NCBI GenBank assembly: GCA_026986375.1
Contig: JALSOQ010000022.1
Coordinates: 1 to 64,000 of the forward strand
Reading direction: 5' to 3'
DNA from: Archaeoglobaceae archaeon
GTDB lineage: Archaea; Halobacteriota; Archaeoglobi; Archaeoglobales; Archaeoglobaceae
DNA length: 64,000 nucleotides
The position numbers and the translations under genes are program-made. Below the pieces are notes generated by a model. That model did no database searches, was not told the DNA's origin, and worked only from the letters and a program-made list of their open reading frames with translations. Of the stretch, positions 44,863 to 52,348 are shown piece by piece (within the stretch, counting starts at the first letter, position 1; every line of letters starts with the position of its first letter).

Positions 44863-45804
44863 TCACGAGGGTTTTAATATTTTGGCTACGAAGAACCCTT
44901 CCGTATCGTTGTCTTGGGGATGAATTCTGAGGCACTTGAGCACTTCTTTACTGTATTCTCTTCCCTCGAACTTCGTAATGGGTCTGTGCCTTCTGACGGG
45001 CAGATCTATTTCCACTATCTCGGCATCCGTGTTCGACAGCAGATGATCGATTACCTCTTCGTTTTCAAGCGGATCGAGAGTGCACGTCGCGTAAACCAAA
45101 ACACCTCCCGGCTTTAATGCCTTATATCCGGCCATAACGAGTTCCTTCTGCAATCTCGAAAGGGACACCACTTCCTTAAGTGACCACAGCTTCAGATACT
45201 TGAAATTCTTCCTTATCATCCCGACATTGCTACAGGGAGCGTCTATGAGAACTCTGTCAAATCTGTCGGAAAATCTCTTGAAGAACCTGCCGTCCTTCAT
45301 CGTAACCCTCGCTATCGTCACTCCGCACCTCTGAAGGTTGGATATTAGGATGTTGAGCCTGTCGTATTTCACGTCGTTTGCAATAATGCATCCTTCATTT
45401 TGCATGTATTGTGCTATCTGAGTAGTTTTTCCACCCGGAGATGCGCACATATCCAAAACGAGCATTCCCGGCTTTACGTCCAAAGCTATGGCAGGAATCA
45501 TGGCTGAAGCTTCTTGAGAGAATATCAGACCTATCATGTGTTCTATCGTCCCTCCCACGCTTTCCGCATTGACGAAGAAACCCTCCCTACACCAAGGAAC
45601 CGGTTCAAGCTCGAACCTATCGTTAAGGCTTTCGACGACATCCTCGACTCTCGCTTTCAGCGTGTTCACTCTAAAGCTACACCTGAGCGGTTTTGCCATG
45701 AACAGGTAGAACTCGTCGGAGTCATCTATTTTCTCGTATCTCTCGACGAATTTCGGGTTAACGCTTTTGAAATCTTCTTTGATCTTCTCAACCTCTCTTA
45801 GCAT
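44863..45804 (-). CDS. RNA m5C methyltransferase, Nop2/Sun (NSUN/RsmB) family
   Basis: A SAM-dependent RNA cytosine-C5 methyltransferase of 313 residues. The SAM motif is VLDMCASPGGKTTQIA. Catalytic cysteines lie in DAPCSNVGMIRKN (motif IV) and ATCTLDPLENEEV (motif VI). Substrate could be tRNA or rRNA. It is followed by the PUA-like gene on the same strand. Its 5' end is 90 bp from tRNA-Lys. Confidence 0.9.
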   Translation of the reverse strand: MLREVEKIKEDFKSVNPKFVERYEKIDDSDEFYLFMAKPLRCSFRVNTLKARVEDVVESLNDRFELEPVPWCREGFFVNAESVGGTIEHMIGLIFSQEASAMIPAIALDVKPGMLVLDMCASPGGKTTQIAQYMQNEGCIIANDVKYDRLNILISNLQRCGVTIARVTMKDGRFFKRFSDRFDRVLIDAPCSNVGMIRKNFKYLKLWSLKEVVSLSRLQKELVMAGYKALKPGGVLVYATCTLDPLENEEVIDHLLSNTDAEIVEIDLPVRRHRPITKFEGREYSKEVLKCLRIHPQDNDTEGFFVAKILKPS

Positions 45805-45894
45805 CCGAAATACCTCCGTTGCGAATGAATAAAGGTGTTCCGGTGAACACCATAAAGCTCATAAACCCTAACGTGCTCAAGGGTCTTGTCGTCT

Positions 45895-45968
45895 GGGCCG
45901 GTAGCTTAGCCAGGTAGAGCGCGGGACTCTTAATCCCGCGGTCGGGGGTTCAAATCCCTCCCGGCCCG
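45895..45968 (+). tRNA. tRNA-Lys (anticodon CTT), integration target
   Basis: Acceptor GGGCCGG pairs with CCGGCCC plus discriminator G. Anticodon stem CGGGA/TCCCG encloses loop CTCTTAA with anticodon CTT. The T-arm is GGGGG-TTCAAAT-CCCTC. CCA is not encoded. The 3' 42 bp, starting at the anticodon loop, are repeated exactly at 55477-55518, marking this tRNA gene as the attachment site of the integrated element. The gene itself is intact. Confidence 0.95.
45927..45968 (+). repeat. attL: 42-bp direct repeat in the tRNA-Lys 3' half
   Basis: Starts CTCTTAATCCCG in the anticodon loop and ends at the discriminator base with CCCGGCCCG. It is identical over 42 bp to 55477-55518. The base before the repeat differs (A here, C at the right copy), which fixes the left boundary. 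It encodes GREGFEPPTAGLR on the minus strand in the integrase frame. Confidence 0.95.
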
Positions 45969-46131
45969 TGCCTAAAGGAGTGTATATCCCCCTCTCAGCC
46001 AAAACAATAGCCTTAGCAAGCTCAGATTCAAGAAAAGCCGATAGATTGAACCCTAATGCCTTAGCACGCTCGATCAAATGGCGATCAACCCACAGGGTGA
46101 GTTTCGTCTTAGTCGTCCCTCGCTTCGGCAT
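45927..46131 (-). pseudogene. Integrase N-terminal fragment (intN) with ribbon-helix-helix domain
   Basis: This is the 5' part of the integrase gene, separated from the rest by integration. It encodes MPKRGTTKTKLTLWVDRHLI and a helix pair ending FLESELAKAIVLAERG, a ribbon-helix-helix (CopG/Arc-like) DNA-binding pattern, then enters the att core in the GREGFEPPTAGLR frame. The open frame then runs into tRNA-Lys and stops at 45877, so the in situ product would have about 84 residues. In the excised circle it continues in frame into 54686-55476. A TATA-like TTATTTTTATC and a palindrome at 46137-46152 lie upstream. Confidence 0.85.
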
Positions 46132-46136
46132 AATTC

Positions 46137-46152
46137 ATCTATACGTAGAGAT
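46137..46152. promoter_or_regulatory. Palindrome at the integrase transcription start
   Basis: ATCTATAC and GTAGAGAT are inverted arms with seven of eight bases matching. The site lies 5 bp before the intN ATG and just downstream of its TATA element, so it overlaps the predicted start of transcription. Binding by the integrase RHH domain or another element repressor would shut the gene off. Confidence 0.4.
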
Positions 46153-46327
46153 AAAAATAAGGGTTCCGGTTTGGTGCAGGTAGTTGATAGTATCGATAAT
46201 ATTAATGAAATAATATAGCGGTTTGCTACGGTTTAGCATGGTGAATCGGTAATTTTTGCATTATTTTAATTTTTGTGGTTTTGGTTAACCGAATTTTCAA
46301 GGCTGTTGGAGAAAGAGAGTTTATAAA
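46153..46327. other. AT-rich spacer at the left element end
   Basis: About 175 bp between intN and the winged-helix gene. It contains the integrase promoter on its left side and long A/T runs. No open reading frame with a plausible start, tRNA-like sequence or clear repeat was seen. Confidence 0.4.
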
Positions 46328-47044
46328 TTATTTTTTTGTATTTTTAATAGAAAATAGAACCTCACAAAATCTACTTGTCAAGTCAAATATGAACGGTGAT
46401 GCTGTGTGGAATCCTACTAATAATGGATGCGGTTTAGCGATTTTTAGAAGCTTTCTAACAAGCATTTTGTTCTCTTCACCAAATCTCACTGCTTCTTCTA
46501 CATGTTCACCAAAACCTTCTTTTAGTGATTCCTTAATACATTTGAAGAATTCCTCCACAACGTGTTTGGGAGTATCTTTGAATTGCTCCTTAAACTCATC
46601 ACTTTTTAGAAAATCGTCGTAAAACAACCTCATTGAACAGAATCCATAAACAACATTGTAAAATAAGTCAACTACATTCCAAATTTGATTTTGGTTAGCT
46701 ACTTTTACAAATTTCCTAAATGTTGTGTCGAGAAAATCAAGAAGTTTCTTTCTTTCTTCATCCTCCAACGATTCGCCAATAGTGCTTAACTCTTTTTCAA
46801 TTTCTCTTAAAAGAATATCCGCTTTACCTTTAATAATTTTACTCTCTCTCCCTCCCTCTTTGATTAATTTAGTATCAAACAATTCATTATATTGTTTTAT
46901 GAGCGTGTATACTTTGTTTACATGCGGAGTATTCAACCGCTTAGCAATCTGATATCCTGTTGTTGGTTCACCATAAGCTATCGAATAGATTTTTGAGATT
47001 AATCCCTCTCTAATAGGTGATTCAATTCTTTTCCCTTTAGTCAT
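46328..47044 (-). CDS. Predicted winged-helix element regulator
   Basis: A 238-residue protein. The N-terminal 60-80 residues look like a winged helix (LISKIYSIAYGEPTTGYQIA, LNTPHVNKVYTLIKQY). The rest is helical with no recognised domain. It is divergent from the small RHH gene and the replication operon. Paired inverted copies of AAAGT-rich sequence (47063-47113) cover the shared promoter. A repressor of element genes is the simplest reading, but this is inferred from position. Confidence 0.55.
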   Translation of the reverse strand: MTKGKRIESPIREGLISKIYSIAYGEPTTGYQIAKRLNTPHVNKVYTLIKQYNELFDTKLIKEGGRESKIIKGKADILLREIEKELSTIGESLEDEERKKLLDFLDTTFRKFVKVANQNQIWNVVDLFYNVVYGFCSMRLFYDDFLKSDEFKEQFKDTPKHVVEEFFKCIKESLKEGFGEHVEEAVRFGEENKMLVRKLLKIAKPHPLLVGFHTASPFIFDLTSRFCEVLFSIKNTKK

Positions 47045-47062
47045 ATAACTTAGTCACTGATA

Positions 47063-47113
47063 AAAGTATATAACTTTTTTCAGGAGTAAGTTACCTAAAG
47101 TTATATATACTTT
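47063..47113. promoter_or_regulatory. Paired inverted operator-like repeats with divergent TATA boxes
   Basis: AAAGTATATAACTTT at 47063-47077 recurs as AAAGTTATATATACTTT at 47097-47113, the second being close to the reverse complement of the first with two extra bases. Each copy is itself nearly palindromic and contains a TATA-like core, one for each divergent gene. A protein bound here would compete with TBP at both promoters. Confidence 0.55.
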
Positions 47114-47130
47114 AAAGTCAAATAACTGTT

Positions 47131-47298
47131 ATGCCACCAAAAAATGTTCGCCAAAAAACGATAACACTAACACCGAATTACATCGACAAAATCAGAAAAA
47201 TAAAAGATAAGATTGGTCTTTCAAGCGATTCTGAAGTCATCAGGCGTGCTATTGATGCTTACGCTGAAAGGCTGGGTATTTTAGAGGGAGGTGATTAA
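47131..47298 (+). CDS. Small ribbon-helix-helix (CopG-like) protein
   Basis: A 55-residue protein beginning MPPKNVRQKTITLTPNYIDK and continuing LSSDSEVIRRAIDAYAERLG. The strand QKTITLTP followed by two helices is a typical RHH fold that dimerises and binds DNA. It leads the rightward replication operon, and its GGAGGTGAT end serves as ribosome-binding site for the next gene. It is a candidate copy-number or transcription regulator acting on the operator pair upstream. Confidence 0.75.
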   Translation: MPPKNVRQKTITLTPNYIDKIRKIKDKIGLSSDSEVIRRAIDAYAERLGILEGGD

Positions 47299-47300
47299 AA

Positions 47301-47507
47301 ATGGTTGCAAGCACTCAAAGGGCGACGGTCATAAGTATCTCAAAAATGAGAAGCATCTCAGATTTTAAAAGCTTTTCTGAGTCGTGTCCGTTCATGGTCA
47401 GAGATCAAACCAACATGAAAAACTGTATTTTTAATGAAGATTTTCCAACAGATTGTAAACCTGTGGTTTGTCCTTTTGTAGGAGGTGATGTCCTCTATGT
47501 CCCATGA
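47301..47507 (+). CDS. Small Cys-containing protein of unknown function
   Basis: A 68-residue protein with four cysteines, one in SCPFMVRD, one in KNCIF, one in DCKPV and one in VCPFVGG. The spacing is not a standard zinc finger, though metal binding is possible. It starts 2 bp after the RHH gene and overlaps the next gene by 11 bp. I do not recognise the family. Confidence 0.5.
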   Translation: MVASTQRATVISISKMRSISDFKSFSESCPFMVRDQTNMKNCIFNEDFPTDCKPVVCPFVGGDVLYVP

Positions 47508-47602
47508 GTCCTATGGTTATATAACCAATTCTAATAGTTCAAAATCACGGGACACGAAGGACACGAAGGACGCATGGGACACATGGGACAGACGGGACAA
47601 TC
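47490..47602. repeat. Nine-bp repeat array with inverted arms (possible iterons)
   Basis: Six direct 9-bp units lie at 47549-47602 (GGGACACGA, AGGACACGA, AGGACGCAT, GGGACACAT, GGGACAGAC, GGGACAATC). Three units in opposite orientation lie at 47490-47516 (GTCCTCTAT, GTCCCATGA, GTCCTATGG). The stretch 47490-47512 pairs with 47567-47589 at 19 of 23 positions. The array lies at the 5' end of the 393-residue ORF, where it encodes RDT-KDT-KDA-WDT-WDR-RDN. It may be an origin iteron set, an operator or an mRNA hairpin. Confidence 0.6.
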
Positions 47603-48690
47603 TCCTCAATTCCCGATTTGAGCCCGTATGTGTGAGAAGAGCGAGAAATCACCCGACTAAGGAGGCTTTGAAGGTAATAATCGCATGGGCGAAGAGAAGA
47701 GGGTTAACGGAATCCCAACGCAACGCTATCGTGAAGACTTTCATGCATGCGCACAATGTGGAGCTTTCTCCCGAGGATATCCTTGAAGTTCTCGATGTTC
47801 CAAAGTTCACCTGCGATTTTGTTAGGAGCTTAGGATTCTGTGATGAAGAATCATGCGCCGAAAGCTTATCTCCCGCCGATCGACTGATTATGGATACTGA
47901 ATCAGTTCTTCTATTCCATTCAACCTCTGAGCTCGATGTTAAGGTTGCAGGAAGGCGAGAGATAATCCCGTTGAAGAAACTGTTCAAGCAGTCTAAAGAA
48001 GGAACTAAAATAAATATAGCATTATTTAATGAAATTTATTTAAAGTGCTATTATCTCCCACCGAACCCTCCTTTCGATGAGGAATCCGCACTAAAGGTTT
48101 ATCAGGAGTGGATCGATAAGGCAGAAGTTATCCATGAAGCATTCGATCCTGAAACTGCAATCGAGGAGACGGTTATAGAGATTATTACGACGAAACGAAG
48201 ATTCTACGATCTTAAACTCCTCAAAGAGGGAAAAGTTCCGCCGAAGAGAGGATTTTTCGTAGAAGACGGAATCATATACATCGATTCCGAACTCTTTCGG
48301 GAGCTCCTTGAAGAGGAAGGAATTCACGAAAGAAAGGAAAAGGTTGCTCGTGCTGTAAGAAGAATTTTGGCAGATCCTCGACGAGCTTCCAAAAGACTCA
48401 GACTTGGCAAGGACAATAAGGATCGGCGGTATTTCTGGATGTTCAATCTTCAAGCGATTCAATCTATTCTCAAGAGGGATGGTGATGACTGGGCTCCAGA
48501 GATTCTCACCGAAGACGATCTTTTCCAAGCACTTAAGCGAACTGTTAATTCCGAATCGAAAGAGGACGAGCAAGAGAGTAAAACCGCAGATGAGTCTGAA
48601 CCTCCCGATTCTCAGGATTCTGAGGAGATTGAGATCGAAGATTGGGATCTTTCCGAGCTCTTAAATAAGGATGGTGATACACATGGCTGA
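47497..48690 (+). CDS. Element protein of unknown function, upstream of the helicase
   Basis: About 397 residues, starting MSHESYGYITNSN at ATG 47497, eight bases after GGAGGTGA. The N terminus has the D-rich three-residue repeat encoded by the 9-bp array. The middle is helical (LTESQRNAIVKTFMHAHNVE). Near 285-335 a basic segment (KVARAVRRILADPRRASKRL) may contain a DNA-binding helix-turn-helix. The C terminus is strongly acidic (PPDSQDSEEIEIEDWDLSEL). Its place just before helicase and primase suggests a replication initiator or loader, unproven. Confidence 0.5.
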   Translation: MSHESYGYITNSNSSKSRDTKDTKDAWDTWDRRDNLLNSRFEPVCVRRARNHPTKEALKVIIAWAKRRGLTESQRNAIVKTFMHAHNVELSPEDILEVLDVPKFTCDFVRSLGFCDEESCAESLSPADRLIMDTESVLLFHSTSELDVKVAGRREIIPLKKLFKQSKEGTKINIALFNEIYLKCYYLPPNPPFDEESALKVYQEWIDKAEVIHEAFDPETAIEETVIEIITTKRRFYDLKLLKEGKVPPKRGFFVEDGIIYIDSELFRELLEEEGIHERKEKVARAVRRILADPRRASKRLRLGKDNKDRRYFWMFNLQAIQSILKRDGDDWAPEILTEDDLFQALKRTVNSESKEDEQESKTADESEPPDSQDSEEIEIEDWDLSELLNKDGDTHG

Positions 48691-50266
48691 AGTCATAAAA
48701 GTTTTTGGAGCGCCGGGAACAGGAAAAACAAGCACCTTAATTAATCTTCTCAACGAGGAGCTTAAAAGCTCGGATGTTACGCTCAAGGACGTCATCTTCG
48801 TCAGCTTTTCCAATTCAGCGATAGATGAAGTCTGCGAAAGGTTGAACATCCGAAGAGGTGCAAAATCCGCTCCCTTCTTCAGAACGCTACATGGCTTGGC
48901 TTTGAAGGTGCTCATAAGAGAAGGAATTTACACGAGTGAGCAGATTCGGAAGTTGCAAAAGATCGGTTTCGTTGAAGGAGTTCAAGCCGAATTCTGTAGG
49001 GAGATGGGAATTCCGTTTGATAAGGGCGATCACGTTGGCGCTTCCGATCTCCTCGGAAACAGAGCATTCACAGCGTGGAGTGCGGTTATTGGAGAGTTCT
49101 ATTCGAAACACCGTGATGTGGAGAAATGCCTTGAAGAACTTTATGCCCTCTTTCCTGAATACGGAGAGATAATAGAGGCTTGGCTAAGATTTAAGAACGA
49201 GCTCGAACTCTTCGATTACAACGACATACTCATTGAATTCTATGAGCTAAAACCACAGATCGATGCGAAGATTGGTTTCTTCGACGAGGTGCAGGACTTC
49301 AACCGTTTAGAGTTCGAGATTCTGAAGGAAATAATTTCAGGGTTGGAACGGGTTTACTTGGCAGGAGACGATGACCAAGCTATATACGGTTGGAAAGGTG
49401 CAAAACCTGAGTTTTTCCTAAATCTTAAAGGAGAAGAGGTGATTTTATCGAAAACTTATAGACTTCCCTCAAGAATTTGGGAATTTGCACAGGAGATAAT
49501 CACTCAAGTCGAGGTAAGAAAGGCTAAGAAGATAGAAACAAGACGAAATGGAGGTGTTGTCAAAGTATTCGAACCAATCACGCTTGAAGAGATAACTAAG
49601 CTCGCAGTAGCATTGGCGAAGAAGTATCCAAACTTAACCGTGTTTCTACTATTTAGGACAAATCATATGGTTTATTTGGCTGAATCAATTCTCCTTGAGC
49701 ATGCCATTCCATTTAGAAAGCTGAAAGGATATAGTATTTGGGACAAGGAGCTCGTGACGGCTTGGAACATTATAGCGAAGATCAGGAACGGGCAAAACCT
49801 GAGCATAGATGAATGGATATTCCTCGTTGAACATGCAAATCCTGAAATCATTCCCGAGGATTATCGAGAGGATCTTATCAAGACCTTGAAGAACGAGGGG
49901 TCAATTCCAATCGAGTTGATGAGTGCTATAAGGTCAGTCTCCCCGCTGGTGGATTTGTTCAAAGTGAGGAGGAAGAAAACTAAGGAATTGCTCAAAAAAG
50001 CATGGCATCCTATCAGTTTTGAACAGATTAACCTCTACATCGATACAATCCACGCATCGAAAGGAAAGGAAGCTGATATCATCATTTTGGCTGATGCAAT
50101 AACCTCAACAATCGATTCAGCTATAAGAAACGGTTTCAGAGATGCTGAGCTCAGAGTCTTTTACGTTGGCGTGACAAGAGCACGAAAGGCCGTTTTCATA
50201 GCTCCTCTTCTCGGTTTTAAGTCCTTCCTTGAGAGGGAGGTGGTGACGAGTGTTCCAAGTCTATAA
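48683..50266 (+). CDS. Superfamily 1 DNA helicase, UvrD/Rep-like
   Basis: A 527-residue SF1A helicase. Motif I is FGAPGTGKTSTLINLL near residue 8, motif II IGFFDEVQDFNRLE, motif III YLAGDDDQAIYGWKGA, motif IV LFRTNHM, and motif VI VFYVGVTRARKAVF. It is shorter than chromosomal UvrD (about 700), with reduced 1B and 2B domains. ATG 48683 follows GGTGAT at good spacing. It overlaps the primase gene by 17 bp, so helicase and primase are made together, as in pTN2-type plasmids. Confidence 0.9.
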   Translation: MAEVIKVFGAPGTGKTSTLINLLNEELKSSDVTLKDVIFVSFSNSAIDEVCERLNIRRGAKSAPFFRTLHGLALKVLIREGIYTSEQIRKLQKIGFVEGVQAEFCREMGIPFDKGDHVGASDLLGNRAFTAWSAVIGEFYSKHRDVEKCLEELYALFPEYGEIIEAWLRFKNELELFDYNDILIEFYELKPQIDAKIGFFDEVQDFNRLEFEILKEIISGLERVYLAGDDDQAIYGWKGAKPEFFLNLKGEEVILSKTYRLPSRIWEFAQEIITQVEVRKAKKIETRRNGGVVKVFEPITLEEITKLAVALAKKYPNLTVFLLFRTNHMVYLAESILLEHAIPFRKLKGYSIWDKELVTAWNIIAKIRNGQNLSIDEWIFLVEHANPEIIPEDYREDLIKTLKNEGSIPIELMSAIRSVSPLVDLFKVRRKKTKELLKKAWHPISFEQINLYIDTIHASKGKEADIIILADAITSTIDSAIRNGFRDAELRVFYVGVTRARKAVFIAPLLGFKSFLEREVVTSVPSL

Positions 50267-51350
50267 GGCTGAAGAGGTTACATTCTCAAAAGCGCTTGAG
50301 ATGAAATATGGAGATCGCATCGAAAAATGGTGGAGGGGTAAGGAGCATCACCTTAAAACTTGGGTGCATCCTCTAAGGGATCTATACATAATCAAGGGTT
50401 TGATGTTTCAGCCGTTCCACTTCGTCTTCAATGGTGCTGGATTCAAGAACGAGCTCAACACAGAATGGACGGATGGATGGAACATTCCCAACGTCATTCT
50501 GTATGCTCCTCTTCTTAGAAGAGAAATCCTCCCGACTGAGATCGTCATCGAGCCGGACATCGAAGATAAGACCGAATTGATCAAAAAGAGCAAGTGGATA
50601 AGATCAGCGCTTGAAACTCTCGAAATCGATTATACGATGGGTTATTCAGGAAATAGGAGTTTTCACTTCCATGTTATAGTTGATCCAACTATCGAGCTTC
50701 CGGCTGAACTACCTGAAGGGTTTAATGTAAGGCTGTTTAAGGAGGCTATATTTAACTTAATTGGTTATTGTGCCGGTTTTGATGGCTTGGATATTGGAAC
50801 GGCGGGATTCAAAGCCAAGAGACATGCAATAAGGGAATTCTTCAGCATCAACGAGAAGACAAGAGCTTTCAAGATTCCTGTCGAGGATGTCGAGATCAAG
50901 ATAGTCAAGTTCCCAAAGCCTGTTGAAATCGAGGATTGGCAAGGTTACATAATTTGGACTCCTTCAAAAGATCAGATCAGGGAAATTCTTGAGGAGGTTG
51001 AAAGGATAATATCAGAGAGAAAAAGAGAAAAGAAAAAGCTCGAACTATTTTGGAAGGCCAAGCCGAGAAAGAAGAGAACTTTAGGATCGAGATGGAAGCT
51101 TGAAAGAATTCAGAAATATGCCCAAGCGCTGAAGAAATACGGGAGATTGACGGCTGATCCTGAAATTGCAAGAAGACACAAGAACGAGCACATGGCGCGT
51201 GTCCATCTAATTCTGCTCATGATTGAAGAGGGGTTTACAGATGAACAGATTCATGCCGTCTTTAAGCATGCTGAGAACTACAAACCCGAAAGAACCCAAT
51301 ACTTCATAGATTATAACCGGAGGAGATTGTTGGGAGGTGATTCTTCTTGA
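50250..51350 (+). CDS. PriS-like primase-polymerase with PriX-like C-terminal domain
   Basis: A 366-residue archaeo-eukaryotic primase. Motif I is the acidic EIVIEPDIED near residue 95, motif II is MGYSGNRSFHFHVIVDP near residue 130, and motif III corresponds to RHAIREFFSINEKTRAFKI. The C-terminal 80 residues (GRLTADPEIARRHKNEHMAR, IEEGFTDEQIHAVFKHAENY) are helical, lack iron-sulfur cysteines and resemble the PriX/PriL-CTD fold. Such PriS-PriX fusions occur on archaeal plasmids such as pTN2, where the enzyme primes and polymerises. The start is GTG 50250 with GGAGGTGG upstream. Confidence 0.78.
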   Translation: MFQVYKAEEVTFSKALEMKYGDRIEKWWRGKEHHLKTWVHPLRDLYIIKGLMFQPFHFVFNGAGFKNELNTEWTDGWNIPNVILYAPLLRREILPTEIVIEPDIEDKTELIKKSKWIRSALETLEIDYTMGYSGNRSFHFHVIVDPTIELPAELPEGFNVRLFKEAIFNLIGYCAGFDGLDIGTAGFKAKRHAIREFFSINEKTRAFKIPVEDVEIKIVKFPKPVEIEDWQGYIIWTPSKDQIREILEEVERIISERKREKKKLELFWKAKPRKKRTLGSRWKLERIQKYAQALKKYGRLTADPEIARRHKNEHMARVHLILLMIEEGFTDEQIHAVFKHAENYKPERTQYFIDYNRRRLLGGDSS

Positions 51351-51751
51351 GATGTCCATTTTGTGGAGCGATTTTTCATAATGCTATTGGAAAGGCTCTT
51401 AAGGGGTTCCAGATTCCGGAGGGTTTAGTTATTACGAACATTGACTATATCATTGAAGCTGGAAGATTGCTTAGATGCGTGATCGAGGAAAAGCATTCAG
51501 CCAAACATTTTGTCCCAACGTATCAGCTTGTTACGTTAAAGAAAGTTGCGAGAAGACTGAACGTCCCTTTACTCGTTACCTTTGTTGATGATGAAATCGA
51601 TGAGATTACCGTTTACGATGTTCCGTTAAACTCTAAATTTCCATCAGCCAAATTCTACAATTTTGAAAGACTTGATCCGGTTTTCGTCGGAGGATACGAT
51701 GAATTTAAGGATTTTATCGTTGGAAATTTCATTTTGGAGGTGATGAGGTAA
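51347..51751 (+). CDS. Possible PD-(D/E)XK nuclease-like protein with N-terminal CxxC
   Basis: A 134-residue protein starting at TTG 51347, seven bases after GGAGGTGATT. The N terminus has CPFCGAIFHNA (one zinc-ribbon half). The middle ITNIDYIIEAGRLLRCVIEE followed by KHSAKHF has an Asp ... Glu-x-Lys spacing seen in PD-(D/E)XK nucleases, and VARRLNVPLLVTFVDDE resembles the later strand of that fold. It follows the primase with a 4-bp overlap, so a replication or repair nuclease is plausible. The assignment is weak. Confidence 0.45.
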   Translation: MRCPFCGAIFHNAIGKALKGFQIPEGLVITNIDYIIEAGRLLRCVIEEKHSAKHFVPTYQLVTLKKVARRLNVPLLVTFVDDEIDEITVYDVPLNSKFPSAKFYNFERLDPVFVGGYDEFKDFIVGNFILEVMR

Positions 51752-51975
51752 TGAAAGGGAAAATCAGCTGTTACAACTGCTTAAATTCGTGCCAGCGTTC
51801 TCCCTCTAACGGTTTACTCGAAGATGGGAAGCTCTATTGTTCGGTTTGGCTTTGCGTGGTGAACTGCACGCATGCAAAAATTTGTCCTGAGTTTCTACCT
51901 CAAGCTCCTCTCCGAAGGGAGAGGAGAAAAAGGTGGAGGAGGTGTGAGCGTGAATTTGTATGTGGAGTTGGATGA
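51751..51975 (+). CDS. Small Cys-rich protein, possible zinc-binding
   Basis: A 74-residue protein with cysteines in SCYNCLNSCQRS and LYCSVWLCVVNCTHAKICPEF, enough for two metal sites. The tail is very basic (RRERRKRWRRCERE), suggesting nucleic-acid contact. ATG 51751 overlaps the stop of the previous gene by one base. The 3' end overlaps the next RHH-like gene by 26 bp. The family is not recognised. Confidence 0.5.
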   Translation: MKGKISCYNCLNSCQRSPSNGLLEDGKLYCSVWLCVVNCTHAKICPEFLPQAPLRRERRKRWRRCEREFVCGVG

Positions 51976-52348
51976 GGAGACTGTTAGGAAGTGGAAAGAG
52001 ATAAAGACGTTCTTGGGGAAGAGGAACGACACGGAGACGATGAGATTTCTCGTGGAGCACTTTCTAAACTTGGTTAAGAGAATAAAGGAGCACGAAGAAG
52101 AGGAAAGCCGAACAAAAGTGCTAAGAGAGATCGAATTGAACAATGCGTTTCTAAGCATTGATAACGCGAGAATGAACGAAGACATGATCATTAGATTTCA
52201 AGAAAGTGCTAAAAAGCTTAGAATTGTTGAAACTCCTCTCTCCTTAACCTTCGAATTCATGCTCGAAGACAATGGAACGCTATCAATCAGCTTTTTCGAG
52301 GAGCTGAAAGATTTAATGAAGGAGTTCATAAGAGGGAGAATTTCATGA
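51950..52348 (+). CDS. Ribbon-helix-helix-like element protein
   Basis: About 132 residues from GTG 51950 (MNLYVELDEETVRKWKEIKT), with GGAGGAGGTG upstream. The first 50 residues fit an RHH fold: strand NLYVELDEE, then KEIKTFLGKRNDTETMRFLV. The rest forms a helix and beta segment (LSLTFEFMLEDNGTLSISF) without a known name. The frame is open back to 51872, but the earlier ATG lies inside the previous gene. It overlaps the next gene by 4 bp. Confidence 0.6.
   Translation: MNLYVELDEETVRKWKEIKTFLGKRNDTETMRFLVEHFLNLVKRIKEHEEEESRTKVLREIELNNAFLSIDNARMNEDMIIRFQESAKKLRIVETPLSLTFEFMLEDNGTLSISFFEELKDLMKEFIRGRIS

Noticed and set aside
45877-46131. Stand-alone 84-residue CopG-like protein at the left element end
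   Set aside because: Only residues 1-54 are element sequence. The rest is the tRNA-Lys gene read backwards, so it is better seen as the N-terminal fragment of the split integrase.
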